The notes beneath the pieces are model-generated. The model worked only from the letters and a program-made list of their open reading frames with translations, was not told where the DNA came from and did no database searches. A stretch of DNA of 64,000 nucleotides from Tolypeutes matacus (taxonomy: Eukaryota > Chordata > Mammalia > Cingulata > Chlamyphoridae): NCBI GenBank assembly GCA_026826555.1, contig JAKSZT010020697.1, forward strand, positions 1,465,660 through 1,529,659, written 5' to 3'. Each line of letters opens with the position of its first letter. Positions within the stretch are counted from its first letter, which is position 1. Position numbers and translations under genes: made by a program. Below, piece after piece: positions 21,526 through 32,505 of this stretch.

Positions 21526-22917
21526 GCAACAAGGAGGCTCTCAGGTGGCAACCCTTAGGCACCCCACAACTGCAGGCTAAGTCTCATTTCCAAGAGCAAA
21601 GACTCACAAGGGTAGTCATCAATAAAAAAAAAACACATCAGTGGGTCATCCTATTTTGACAGGCACTGTCCGTACACGCAGAGGACTATTGCTGCTCCCT
21701 TGGAGACTGTGGCAGAGCTCTCCAGGTTAGGAATTCAGATTCCCTCATTTATTGTGTAATTAACCACCCGTTGTGACCATGCCCCATCCCCCGATCCTTT
21801 GAATGATTTTGTATATCTCTCATGTATGTTCGGATGAAACAATCCCCACGAAACCCCACCCCCAGTCACCCCCCACAATAATCCCCCGTAGTACCCATTG
21901 TAACCCTTCTGTGATCCAAATCCTCCATGAACATTTAGTCCATAAAATAATCAAATACACTTACTGGGAAAAAGAAACAAGTGTCATAAGCTTACATGCA
22001 AGAGAAAAACATAAGGAAACTCAGGTGGAAATAAAAAAAGAGAGAAGGAAAAAAAAACAAATAATCAAAAAAGAACAAAAGAAAATAAAATATAATTAGA
22101 AGATTGGGACATTCAAAAAATGGGCAAAAAAAGCAAAGGAAATGCCTTTAAATATATATATTCATTTTTTTTTCCTTTCTCTTTTCTCTTTTCCCTATTT
22201 TCCTTCCCTTTATCACTGTGTTATCGGATGTCTGGTGGGCCATGACACCTTCCTCCTCTCAATACCCATTGTCTCCCAATTTTTCATTTAATTTTCAAAG
22301 CAGTTTTAAGTCACAGCAAAGTCACACATGGAAGGCCGGAGACTCCCAGAAACCAAACCACCCCCCCTTGGCCACCCCATATTAACTCCCCTCCCCCCTT
22401 TTTTTTGGTTGTTAGCATTGTTATAACTGTTATGCAGATAGCAAAGTATAGCAACTAAACATTGTCAGTGATTTACAATATAGTTTACAATTTAGATGAT
22501 ATAGTTTAATAATTTTGATGATATTTACCATGTCCTGTGTCCATTACTGTAAAGTAATGAAAAACCTTCCCCATGACCACCAAACAACCCATTAGATCTT
22601 GACTGTTCCCTTTTCCCCAGCCCCCCAGTGCCCATGATACCCCCCTCTCCCAACACATGGAATGTCAAGATTCACAGTTAAATGCCCTGGGGATTTGAAC
22701 CAGCACTTCCTAATCCATCCAACCCCCAGTGCTGCACCTCCAAACCCAGGAACACCACCACTCATCGGCCCCATCCCCCAAAATGCAACCACACTCTACC
22801 CCTTTACCATAGATTATGTCTATATGTGTGATGGCTCAAAGCCTGCTCTTCTCTTACTCTCCTTTGTTAACCTATCTTTCAGACAATGGTTCTCAGAGAC
22901 TGCTCACTTTCCTCAGT

Positions 22918-23893
22918 TCAGATCAGTGAGGTCATATACTGTTCATCCTTCAGTGCCTGGCTTGCTTCACTCAACATAAGGTTTTCAAGAATCATCAACG
23001 TTTTTCCACGTGTTAGCACTTTGTTCCTTCTTACAGCTGAGTAATATTCCATTGTATGTATGCACCACATTTTGCTTATCCATTCGTCTGTTGATGGGCA
23101 CGGGGGCTGATTCCAACTTTTGGCAAAGGTGAACAATGCCGCTATGAACATTGGTGTGCATATATCTGTTTGTATTTTTGTTTTCAGTTCTTCTGGGTAT
23201 ATACCCAGCAGTGGAATTGCTGGATAATACGGAAAATCTATTGCTAGTTTTCTGAGGAACCGCCAAACTGTCCTCCGCAGTGGCAGGACCATACCACAGT
23301 CCCACCAGCAGTGGATGAGGGTTCCTATTCCTCCACATCCTCTCCAACATTTAGTGTCTCCTGTTTTTTTAATAGCTGCCATTCTGATGGGTGTAAGATG
23401 GTATCTCATTGTAGTTTTGATTTGCATTTCCCTGATAGCAAGTGATGTTGAGCATTTTTTCATGTGCTTTTTAGCCATTTGTATTTCTTCCCTGGAGAAT
23501 TGTCTTTTCAGGTCACTTGCCCATTTTTTATATAGGTTGTTTGTCCTTTTATTTTCGAGGTGAAGGATTTCTTTATATATGCAGGATATTAGGCTCCTAT
23601 CAGGTATATGGTTGCCGAATATTTTTTCCCATTGGGTAGGTTGCCTTTTTATTTTCTTAATAACATCCTTAGAGGTGCAGCAGTTTTTAATTTTGAGGAG
23701 ATCCCATTTATCAATTTTTTCTCTTGCTGCTCGTGCTTTGGCTTGAAGTTCATGAAACCATTTCCTATTACAAGGTCCTATAGATGCTTCCCTACATTAT
23801 CTTCCAAGGTTTTTATGGTTTTGGCTCTTATATTTAGATCTTTGATCTATCTTGAGTTGATTTTTGTATAAGGTGTGAGATGGTACTCTTCTC
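22918..23893 (-). pseudogene. L1-B ORF2 C-terminal region (after frameshift)
   Basis: The C-terminal region of ORF2p. 22918-23478 is one open frame of 186 codons with the cysteine-rich motif ([18 protein letters not shown]) and the normal end 'ALKDEQYMTSLI'. Between 23478 and 23894 the frame is broken: the reading continues in another frame at 23797-23985. Relative to the long upstream frame this part is out of register, so no full ORF2p can be made. Confidence 0.85.
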
Positions 23894-25852
23894 TCATTTT
23901 TTGGATATGGATATGCAGTTCTCCAAGCACCACTTGTTAAAGATGCCACTCTCTCCCAACTGAGTGGGTTTTGTGGCCTTGTCAAATATCAGATGACTGT
24001 ATATGTGAGGATCTATATCAGAACTCTCAATCCGGTTCCATTGGTCAGTAGGTATATCCTTGTGCCAATACCATGCAGTTTTGATCACTGTAGCTTTGTA
24101 GTATGTTTTAAAGTCAGGTAATGTGATACCTCCAACTTCATTTTTCTTTTTCAATATATCTTTGGCAATTCCGGGCCTCTTGCCTCTCCAAATATATTTT
24201 GTGGTTAGTTTTTCCAGTTCCTTAAAAAATAGAGTGTTGAGTTTTATTGGGATTGCCTTAAATCTGTAGATTAGTTTGGGTAGGATAGACATCATGATGA
24301 TGTTTAATCTTCCCATCCATGAACAGGGAATATTTTTCCATTTATTTAAGTCTTCTTTGATTTCCTTTAACAGTGTTGTGTAGTTTTCTGTATATAAGTC
24401 CTTTACATCTTTAGTTAAGTTTATTCCTAGGTATTTGATTCTTTTGTTTACTATTGTAAATGGTATTTTTTTCCTGACTTCCTCCTCAGTTTGCTGGTTA
24501 TTGGTGTACAGAAATGCTACTGATTTTTGAGCATTGATCTTATAGCCTGCAACATTACTGAACTCCTTTATAAGTTCTAGAAGCCTTGTTGTCAATTTCT
24601 CAGTGTTTTCTATGTATAGAATCATGTCATCTGCAAATAATGAAATTTTTACTTCTTCTTTTCCAATCTTGATGCCTTTTATGTCCTTTTCTTGTCTCAG
24701 TGCTCGTGCAAGTACTTCTAAGACAATGTTAAATAGGAGTGGTGATAGTGGACATCCTTGTCTTGTTCCCGAACTCAGAGGGAAGGATTTTAGGATTTCA
24801 CTGTTGAAAATGGTGTTAGCTTTGGGTTTTTCATATATAACCTTTATCATTTTCAGAAAGTTTCCATCTATTCCTATCTTTTGTAGTGTTTTTATGAGGA
24901 AAGAGTGCTGTATTTTGTCAAATGCTTTTTCTGCATCTATAGAGATGATCATGTGATTTTTTTCTTTCAGTTTGTTTATGTGGTATATTACATTGATTGA
25001 TTTTCTTATATTGAACCATCCTTGCATACCTGGGATGAAACCCACTTGGTCATGGTGTATAATCCTTTTGATATGTTGTTGAATGTGATTTGCCATTATT
25101 TTGTTAAGGATTTCAGCATCTAGGTTCATTAGAGAAATTGGTCTGTAATTTTCCTTTCTGGTGGTATCTTTATTTGGTTTTGGTATTAGGGTAATGTTGG
25201 CATCATAGAATGAGTTAGGTAATATTCCTTCTACTTCTATTTTTTGGAAGAGCTTAAGTAGAATTGGTGTTAGCTCTTTCCGGAATGTTTGGTAGAATTC
25301 AGCTGTGAAGCCATCTGGTCCTGGACTCTTCTTAGTTGGGAGGTTTTTAATGACTGAGTCTATCTCTTTACTTGTAATTGGGCTGTTGAGTTCATCTATT
25401 TCTTCTTTCGTCAATGTCGGTTGTTTGTGGGTTTCTAGAAACTTGTCCATTTCCTCTAAATTGTCATTCTTGTTGGCATATAATTTTTCAAAGTATCCTC
25501 TTATGATACTCTTTATTTCTGTGGGGTCAGTAGTGATATCACCTTGCTCATTCCTTATTTTATGTATTTGCAACTGTTCTCTCTTTTTCTTTGTTAGTCT
25601 GGCTAAGGGTTTGTCAATTTTGTTGATATTCTCGAAGAACCAGCTTTTCGTTTTGTTTATTGTTTCCAGTGCTTTCTTATTCTCTATTTCATTTAGTTCT
25701 GCTCTAATCTTTGCTATTTCCTGCTTTCTACTTCCTTTAGGTTTAGTTTGTTGTTGTTTTTCCAATTCCTCCAAGTGTGCAGTTAGGTCTTCAATTTTAG
25801 CTCTTTCTTCTTTTTTAATATATGAATTTATGGCTATGAACTGTTCACACAA
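23894..25852 (-). pseudogene. L1-B ORF2 reverse-transcriptase segment, 652 codons open
   Basis: Uninterrupted frame covering the region from just before the reverse transcriptase through the RT domain and thumb. Visible: '[17 protein letters not shown]' (RT motif region), '[20 protein letters not shown]', '[19 protein letters not shown]' (first catalytic aspartate block), '[20 protein letters not shown]' and the FADD box at 24626-24637 (about residue 406-409). The frame has no obvious ATG at its start: the first codon is TTG at the deletion junction. The endonuclease domain and ORF1 are deleted from this copy. All RT landmarks are intact, but the frame ends early at 23894 through a frameshift. 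Confidence 0.88.
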
Positions 25853-26182
25853 GGTCCAAGGGGTGCCAGGCAGCCAGATCCCCAGAAAATAAAACTTTTT
25901 CGCCCCGCCTGCGGCTCCAAATGGCCGTTTTATTTTTTTTTTCCCCTAACCGCGGGGCTCAGCCACCTGTGCCAACCTCCACCGGCAGCCTCAAAACTCA
26001 GGAATCTCCACTGTTCGTTCCACGCTGCCGATCCGCCCAGATAGATGTCCCAAGCTTCTCACTCCGTCTGTGCACAGCACAGACCCCTGGGCAGGACTCC
26101 GTCCACAATCGGCTTTGCTCTGGGAGCTTGCAGTGTATGCCCTCCTACACTAACGCCATCTTGGCCCCTCCTCTCCCAATTC
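25853..26182 (-). promoter_or_regulatory. L1-B 5' UTR start with YY1-like site
   Basis: GC-rich, CpG-containing sequence. The L1 sense strand begins with a purine-rich leader, then CAAGATGGC (reverse complement of gccatcttg at 26155-26163), the initiator/YY1 site typical of L1 promoters. It aligns with the first ~300 bp of the L1-A 5' UTR and ends abruptly at the junction to ORF2 near 25852. Confidence 0.7.
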
Positions 26183-27850
26183 TGTATAATCCTTTTGATA
26201 TGTTGTTGAATGCGATCAGCAAGTATTTTGTTGAGGATTTTAGCATCTGGGTTCATTAGAGAAATTGGTCTGTAATTTTCCTTTCTTGTGATATCTTTGT
26301 TTGGTTTTGGTATTAGGGTAATGTTAGCATTGTAGAATGAGTTTGGCAATATTCCTTCTACTTCTATTTTTTGGAAGAGCTTAAGCAGAATTGGTGCCAG
26401 CTGTTTCCAGAATGTTTGGTAGAATTCAGCTGTGAAGCCATCCGGTGCTGTGCTCTTCTTAACTGGGATTTTTTGATGACTGAGTCTATCTCTTTACTTG
26501 TAATTGGATAGCTCAGTTCATCAATTTCTTCTTTCATCAATGTAGGCTGTTTGCCAGTTTCTAGAAACTTGTCCATTTTCTCTAAATTATCATTCTTGTT
26601 GGCACATAAATTTTCAAAGTATCCTCTTATGATACTCTTTATTTTGTGAGGTCAGTAGTGATATCACCTTGCTGATTCCTTATATTGTGTATTTGCATCT
26701 GTTCTTTATTTTTCTTTGTTAGTCTGGCTAAGGGGTTTGTTGATTTTATTGATCTTCTTGAAGAACCAATTTTTGGTTTGGTTTATTTTTTCTAGTGCTT
26801 TCTTTTTCTCTATTTCATTTAGTTCTGCTCTAATCTTTGTTTGTTTCCTTCTTTCTACTTCCTTTAGGTTTAATTTGTTGTTGTTTTTCCAATTCCTCCA
26901 ACTGTGCAGTTAAGTATTCAATTTTAGCTCTTTCTTCTTTTTTAATATATGTAATTATGGCTAAGAACTTCACTCTCACGACAGCTTTCACTGCATCCCA
27001 TAGGTTTTCATATGTTTTGTTGTTGTTTTCATTAGTTTCAAGGTAGTTACTGTTTTCTTTTGAGATTTCCTCCTTAACCCACTGTTTGTCTAAGAGTGTG
27101 TTGTTTAACTTCCATATCTGTGCCTAACCTTTTTCTCTGGCCCTTAGTGATTTCCAATCTCATTCCATTGTGGTCAGCGAAATTACTTTGTATAATCTCA
27201 GTCTTTCTGAATTCATTAGGAGTTGTTCTGTGGCCTAGCATGTGGTCTATCTTGGAGTATGATCCATGTGCCCTCGAGAAGAATGTAAATCCTGCTGTAC
27301 TTGGTTGTAGTCTTCTGTATATGTTTATTAAATCCAGGTCCTCCAATGTATTGTTCAGAGCCTTTGTTTCTTTATTGATTCTCTGTCTAGATGTTCTGTC
27401 TAGTGATGATAATGGTGTATTAAAACCCCCGCTATAATTGTAGAGGCATTTATTTCTCCACTTAATTTTTCCAGATTGCCTCATGTATTTTGAGGTACCC
27501 CGATTAGGTGCATAAATGTTGATGATTGTTCTCTCTTCTTGAGAGATTACCACTTTTACTAATATATAGTGTTCATCTTTGTCTCTTACAATAGTTTTGT
27601 ATTTAAAGCCTATTTTGTCTGATATTAGAATAGCTACTCCAGCCCTTTTTTGGCTAATGTTAGCTTGTAAAATTATTTTCCAGCCATTCACTTTCAGCTT
27701 TCTTGAATCCCTGGGTTGAAGGTGGGTTTCTTTTAGACAACATATAGATGGATCATATTTCCTTATCCATTCTGCCAATCTGTTTCCCTTGAGTGGTGAA
27801 TTTAATCAATTAACATTCAGTGTTATTACTCAAAATAATTTCTTACTTCA
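26183..27850 (-). pseudogene. L1-A ORF2 N-terminal part (endonuclease, linker, start of RT), broken
   Basis: 27074-27778 is 234 codons of endonuclease domain: 'YDPSICCLKETHLQPRDSRK' (the E of the catalytic set), 'INIYAPNRGTSKYM', 'RAHGSYSKIDHMLGHR' and 'SNFADHNGMRLEIT' (catalytic D and H near the C-terminal end of the domain). Downstream are linker remains and fragments of the RT start (26364-26576, 26059-26349). It is broken by frameshifts near 27074, 26900 and 26470. Confidence 0.85.
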
Positions 27851-27929
27851 GCCATATTTTCTTGGGTTAATGTATGTCATATGTTGTTTTGTTTCTGTTT
27901 TTGTCTTTTTAGTTGTTTTTAAACTCTCC

Positions 27930-28897
27930 TCCAACTCTCTCTCCTTTGTTTTTCCCTCTCAACTTGTAAAACTTCCTTTAGTATTTCTTGAAGTGCAGGT
28001 TTTTAATTGACATACTCTCTTAATTTCTGTTTATCTGTGAATGTTTTGAACTCTCCATCATTTTTGAATGCCAGTTTTGCTGGGTAGAGAACTCATGGCT
28101 GGAAGTTTTTTCTTTTAGTACTTTGACTATGTCATACCACTGTCTTCTTTCCTCCATGGTTTCAGATGTGAAATCAGTACTTAATCTTATTTTGCTTCCC
28201 TTGTATGTGATGGTTCTCTTTTCTCTTTCTGCCTTGAGTATTTTCTCTTTGTCTTCAGCATTAGACATTTTGAGAAGTTTATGTCTTGGAATTGGTCTTT
28301 TGGTATTTATATTGTTTGGGGTGTGCTGTCCGTCCTGCATCTGCACATCCATCTCTCTCAATAGGGTTGGGAAGTTTACAGCCATTATTTCCTTCAACAC
28401 TACTTCTGCTCCCTTTCCCTTCTCTCTCCTTCTGGGATGCCCATAATGCATATATTTGTTCATTTTGTGTTGTCAGTTAAATCCCCGAGTCCCTGCTCAA
28501 TTTTTTCTATCTTTTTGTCTATCTGTTCTACTATCTGTTTGATTTCAGATGTATTATCTTCCACACCACTAATTATTTCTTCTGCCTGTTCAATTCTGCT
28601 GTTACTTGAGTCCAGTGTCTTTTTGATTTCTTGGGTTGTGCTATTGATCACCATCGTATCCGTTATCTTTTTGTGTGTTTTTACAATTTCTTTGGTACAA
28701 TCTTCCAGTGTCTTCTTTATATATGTAATGTCTTCCTTCACTTCTTTAATTTGGTCCATGATATTTGTTTGCAAAGCTTTTATTAGTTGTTCGATGTTCT
28801 GCATCTCTTCCTGGTTTTTAGTTTATTCATTGGACTGGTCCATGTCTTCCTGTTTCTCAGTGTGGTTTGTAATTTTTTGTTGCCCTCTGGTAATCAT
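27930..28897 (-). pseudogene. L1-A ORF1, broken
   Basis: ATG at 28895-28897 (MITRGQQ...), then an early in-frame TAA. The coiled-coil part is readable at 28460-28804 ('EDITYIKKTLEDCTKEIVKT', heptad pattern). The RNA-binding and C-terminal part is readable at 28020-28463 ('LKMSNAEDKEKILKAEREKR', 'STDFTSETMEERRQWYD') in a shifted frame. A further shift precedes the 'PALQEILKEVLQ' end. Less decayed than ORF1 of L1-C. Confidence 0.8.
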
Positions 28898-30473
28898 TTT
28901 ATCTTGATGGGTTTATTCCATTGATTAGCTTTTCTCTCTGCTCTAGAGTTTTATTTATCTGGTGGTTCTGTGTGTGTGTTAAGTTTTCTCTTTGACACTT
29001 TTTCTTCTTATTTTATTAACTTGCTTCTTTCCATGTTACCTTGAAGGCAAAAGATTAGGGCCAGAGGAATCAAAAGATGTGAGAAAGGAAGAAGGATAAT
29101 AGTAATATTGATAAAAGTTAGAAGAGGAGCCAAATAAGACTTAGGGAAAAAAATATTTAACTCATGTTGGCAGTGTAGAGTAAGAGGAAAAAAAGTGGAG
29201 TACCTACAATGGATGGGGAAACCAAATAGAGGAATATATCTATAATGATTTAGAAGGCTAGAATGATGAGGATGGAGAGAAAGAGTGAAGAAAGGGCTGA
29301 AAGTAAAAAGTTAATATTAATTTAAAAAAGAAGAAAACAGAATAGTTAGAATAGAAATTGATACCCGTAAGTTGTGGGATAGTGAAGAAATGTAGTGTGT
29401 AAGAACTACAACAGAAAGCAGAAGGCAGAAAGATGAAGAAAGGGGAATAGATAGCTTGGGAGGCAAAATCAATATAGACAGAGATTGGGAAGTCACTGAG
29501 GAGAAGCACATCAAAGAAGAGACAAGCTAGCAGCACCTAATTAAAAAGAAAAAAGAAAAAGAAGGGGGCTGAGGAAAGAGGAAAGAAAAGCAAGAGACAA
29601 CAAATAAAAAGAGAAAAACCAAACAACCACACAAGCAAGCAGTCAAACAAAGCTAAGGAGGAACAGTGTTCATTCTAGAGTCCTTGTGGAACCTCTCAAC
29701 CTGCTTGTGTTTATCAATCAATTTCCCTGCAGGGTTCTATCTGCAGGTTTTGAGGCAGATTTTAGCTATTAAATTGAATTAAAAAGAAGAATTCCTTTTA
29801 TAAAGTGACTGTCTTTTTTTTTGGCAAAATAAGGGACCCAAAAGAAGTCCTTTTCTAGACCACCTCCTTCACCAAGGGACCCTAAATAGACTCATGGAAA
29901 CTAATCAAGCACTTCCCACTTCCAGGCCTCCCCAGGGGAGGTGAAGCTCTGATGCTTGTCAGTGCAGAGCTATAAAATTGGCTGACTATGCCCCCTCTGG
30001 AGCCAAGCCTCAGTGTCACCAGGCTGCTGGGTAAAACAGGCTTCCTCAGTAGATTTGCCTCTCCCCTCAGCCTGGTGCTGCTTCAAGCCAGCTTATTTGC
30101 TCCTGAAAGCTATGAGGGGGTCCAGTCAGCCAAATCCACCGAAGGTAAATCCCTCTCCATCTTCTGTCAGAACCCTCCCACTCTCAGAGAATGCTCTCTC
30201 ACACCTGGTTGCTGTGCAGGAATCACGGCTCAAACCAGTCTTTTTCCCTGAGGGTGGGGCTCAGCCGGCTTTGTTAATCACCACAGGCAGGCTTAAAACT
30301 CATGAATCTCTACTGATCAGTCCACGCCATCGATCTGCTTGCAGATAGATATCCCAAGTTTCTTGCTCCATGCGCCCACAGCACAGACCCCTGGGCAAGA
30401 CCCTGTCCACAAATGACCATCCTCAGAGAGCTAGTCAGCGAGTGCCCTCCTAAACAGATGCCATCTTGCCTCC
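28898..30473 (-). promoter_or_regulatory. L1-A 5' UTR (internal promoter region)
   Basis: About 1.58 kb. The L1 5' terminus (30473) has the YY1-like site CAAGATGGC (gccatcttg at 30460-30468 on the + strand). The distal part (29700-30473) is GC-richer. The proximal part (29040-29650) is strongly purine-rich on the + strand, i.e. pyrimidine-rich in L1 sense, as in L1-C. Confidence 0.75.
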
Positions 30474-30778
30474 CTGATTATCTTTTGAAGAGAACAGAGC
30501 AGCTGAGCCTCAAAAGAAATGAGCCCTATGCCAACCTACAGCTGAGGTTGAAAGAAGTCTGGACCATGGAGCCTTGAGAGGAAGAAGGAAGGCTGAACCC
30601 TAGCAGAGATTGGCAACTATCTTTTGTGAGAAAGTCCCTCTTATGGTGCCTTGAGTTGGCTTCTTTAGGATCTTGTAACTCTAAGCTTCAACAACAAATA
30701 AATACCTTTTATAAATTCCAACAGATTTGTGGTACTTTGCATCATCACCTATTTGGCTGGCTAATACACATTCCCATT
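30474..30778 (+). mobile_element. LTR, right part (host of L1-A)
   Basis: Continues the LTR broken at 15344 and ends 'ggctggctaataca'. It contains 'aacaacaaataaataccttttataaattcc', the polyadenylation region shared with the LTRs ending at 35148 and 46282. The next bases cattc (30779-30783) match cattt before 15006, a 5-bp duplication with one change. Confidence 0.72.
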
Positions 30779-31393
30779 TCAGAGAGAATAATTTTCAAGG
30801 AAAATAGTGGTCATAGGTTCAAAGCAAATCTGAAACACTGTAGGGTAAGTACCACTAGATCTCAAGTTCTGAGAGTCATTTGTGGAGTCATACTTTGTTC
30901 TCTAGACCTGCTGAGCAGAAGTCCCACCATTTTAAATGCTTGTGCATGTTTTTCATGAATGCTAGATTATAGTACCTATCCTCTCTGCACCCCAGAATGG
31001 CATTCAGCCTGTCCAAAAGTGCTAGGGTACAAGTCACAGAATTGGGGTGGTGGCTCTCTCCCTGAACATCAAGGTGCAGGTTCACCTTCTCCACACACCA
31101 GGGCAGATGCCCTTCCCTTTTTAAGGGCAGAGGTGACTTGATTTCACCAGACACATCGGTGGGTCTTTTCTCTTGGTCCAAGGACATCTCTTTGCTCCAG
31201 AATTCTGCTTCCATGGCTCTGCCCTTGAAGTCATATTTCCTTCAATCCATCCAGCCTCTGCTTCTTTCAGTTGAGAATGGCAGGGCTTCTGCTCATATAA
31301 ATTTTGCAAAATACTTTTCAGATTTTCTTGCTACTCAAAGGGGTCCAAACAATCAGACAAAAGGACTTTCCACAGATCCTTCCTAAGTAACTA
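30779..31393 (-). mobile_element. MaLR-type internal sequence continuing from 15005
   Basis: Homologous to 41840-42540 (shared blocks around 'gcccttgaagtcatatttccttcaat', 'ctgctcatataaattttgcaaaa' and 'gactttccacagatcc'). It carries no open frame of note. It ends where a forward-strand MaLR LTR begins at 31394. Confidence 0.6.
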
Positions 31394-31862
31394 CTGTGGT
31401 CGTATGTAGCTGTATGTACCCCAGATAAACATTTTCTTAAATTTAATGCATTCCTATGGGTGTGATCCCATTTTAAGTAGGATCTTTTGATGAAGTTACA
31501 TCTGTTAAGATCTGGCACAACACAATAAGGATTAGTCTTAATCCTGTTACTGGAGTTCTATATGATCAGAATGAGATTCAGATAGAGAAGAGAAAGTCAC
31601 AAGAATCAAAAGCTTGGACATTGATGGTACCTGGAAGAGAAGAGAGAGAACATATGATGCCACCATGTGCCAACTGTGACAGAGTAGCCAAGAATCACCA
31701 GAAACCAGCCCCTGGGCACCACATTCTTTAGGAAAAAAACATCACTTTGATGACATCTTGATGTGGATATTTTCCAGCCTTAAGCCATGAGCAAATTAAT
31801 TCCCATTGTTTAATCTGAATAATTTCATTGCATTTGTTTGAACAGCCTAGGTAACTAAAACA
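31394..31862 (+). mobile_element. MaLR-type LTR (forward)
   Basis: Starts TGTGGTCGTATGTAGCTGTATG and ends near 'cagcctaggtaactaaaac'. It contains 'gcattcctatgggtgtgatccc', 'gtcttaatcctgttactgg' and an 'aattaattcccattg' end region. The reverse complement of this LTR type occurs at 14386-14830 and 43031-43575. Confidence 0.65.
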
Positions 31863-32505
31863 AATTCTGATACCATGAGAGTGGTGTGCTGCTTTTGCAA
31901 ACACCAAAACTGTGGAAACAGCTTTGGGATGGCATAATGGATAGAAGATGGAAGAATTATGAGGTGAGGTGCTTGATAGAAGATAGAAGTTTAAGAAAAC
32001 TGGCACTAGAGGAACAACCATTGCCTTCTGTTTGCAACCCTTTAGTACAGGAGTGTGCATTTTGGTATTCCTAGGCCCCCATTATTGCCTGGACATGTGA
32101 AAGAAATAGCAGGTATCTAATTCATCGATCTTTAAAGAAAGGGGAAACATTATTAAGGAACTGTACAAAGGAACTGCATCCAAGTAACTAAATCCATACC
32201 TGTTCTGGATTTAGCAGTTGAAATCCTGACCCTCAAGTTGATGTCATATTGAGGGGAGGGAGATCTTGGGGAAGGGATGAATGTAGTTTGTGCATGTGAA
32301 GCACATGTATTTTTTTTTTTAATTTTTTATTTATTTTTATTGTGGGTAAAAATCAAAATTCTCACAATACATACAAACATTTGCAAAATGATATAAAAAT
32401 ATATATGCATATATGTGTATTTGCTTACAAAAATGTTATTTTTATATATATATACATATATTTTAAGAGGAAGCACATGTATTTTTATTGCTAGAGGGTA
32501 ACTGT
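31863..32505 (+). mobile_element. MaLR-type internal region (forward), interrupted by L1-E
   Basis: Begins 'tctgataccatgagagtggtgtgctgcttttgcaaacacc', the start typical of MaLR internal sequence, and includes 'tggaaacagctttgggatgg'. The 3' end includes 'atcttggggaagggatgaatg' and 'cacatgtattttt'. No gag-like open frame, as expected for MaLR. L1-E sits at 32315-32469. Confidence 0.6.
32315..32469 (-). mobile_element. L1-E: 155-bp severely truncated L1 tail
   Basis: Only the AT-rich end module and poly(A) of the L1 family are present, in reverse orientation. It is flanked by a perfect 17-bp duplication gaagcacatgtattttt (32298-32314 and 32470-32486). It matches the ends of L1-A, L1-B and L1-D and shows that the AT-rich module is the true 3' end of that L1 subtype. 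Confidence 0.9.

Larger units (their letters stand above)
20142..22917 (-). other. L1-B extended 3' UTR and tail
   Basis: About 2.78 kb. On the + strand it starts with a long interrupted poly(T) (20142-20196), then the AT-rich end module with a (TA)n run (about 20197-20335), the ~1.9-kb extension, the ordinary-terminus-like block at about 22284-22325, and the proximal 3' UTR up to the ORF2 stop. Confidence 0.82.
20142..26182 (-). mobile_element. L1-B: L1 inserted into L1-A, with internal deletion
   Basis: 6.04 kb, flanked by the perfect 14-bp duplication tgtataatcctttt (20128-20141 and 26183-26196) inside L1-A ORF2. In L1 sense it runs from a GC-rich 5' UTR start (26182), ~330 bp of 5' UTR, direct junction into ORF2 just before the reverse transcriptase (about 25852), rest of ORF2, long 3' UTR, AT-rich end module and poly(A). 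ORF1 and the endonuclease domain are missing. It has the longest open ORF2 stretch of the window and a CpG-containing 5' UTR, and it interrupts L1-A, so it is younger than L1-A. Confidence 0.88.
26183..30473 (-). mobile_element. L1-A, 5' part: 5' UTR, ORF1 and ORF2 N-terminal part
   Basis: Continuation of L1-A upstream of the inserted L1-B. It begins (L1 sense) at about 30473 with ggaggcaagatggc, a complete L1 5' end. It is flanked on the right by ctgattatctttt (30474-30486), the partner of 15332-15344. Confidence 0.85.

Noticed and set aside
24603..25892. Long + strand open frames at 24603-24956 and 25305-25892
   Set aside because: They are antisense shadows of the L1-B ORF2 reverse transcriptase; similar antisense frames occur opposite L1-D (36772-37128, 37477-37923) because of its codon bias.
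29040..29650. Purine-rich stretch as a regulatory element or mRNA
   Set aside because: It is the pyrimidine-rich part of the L1-A 5' UTR read on the other strand; the same stretch occurs in L1-C.
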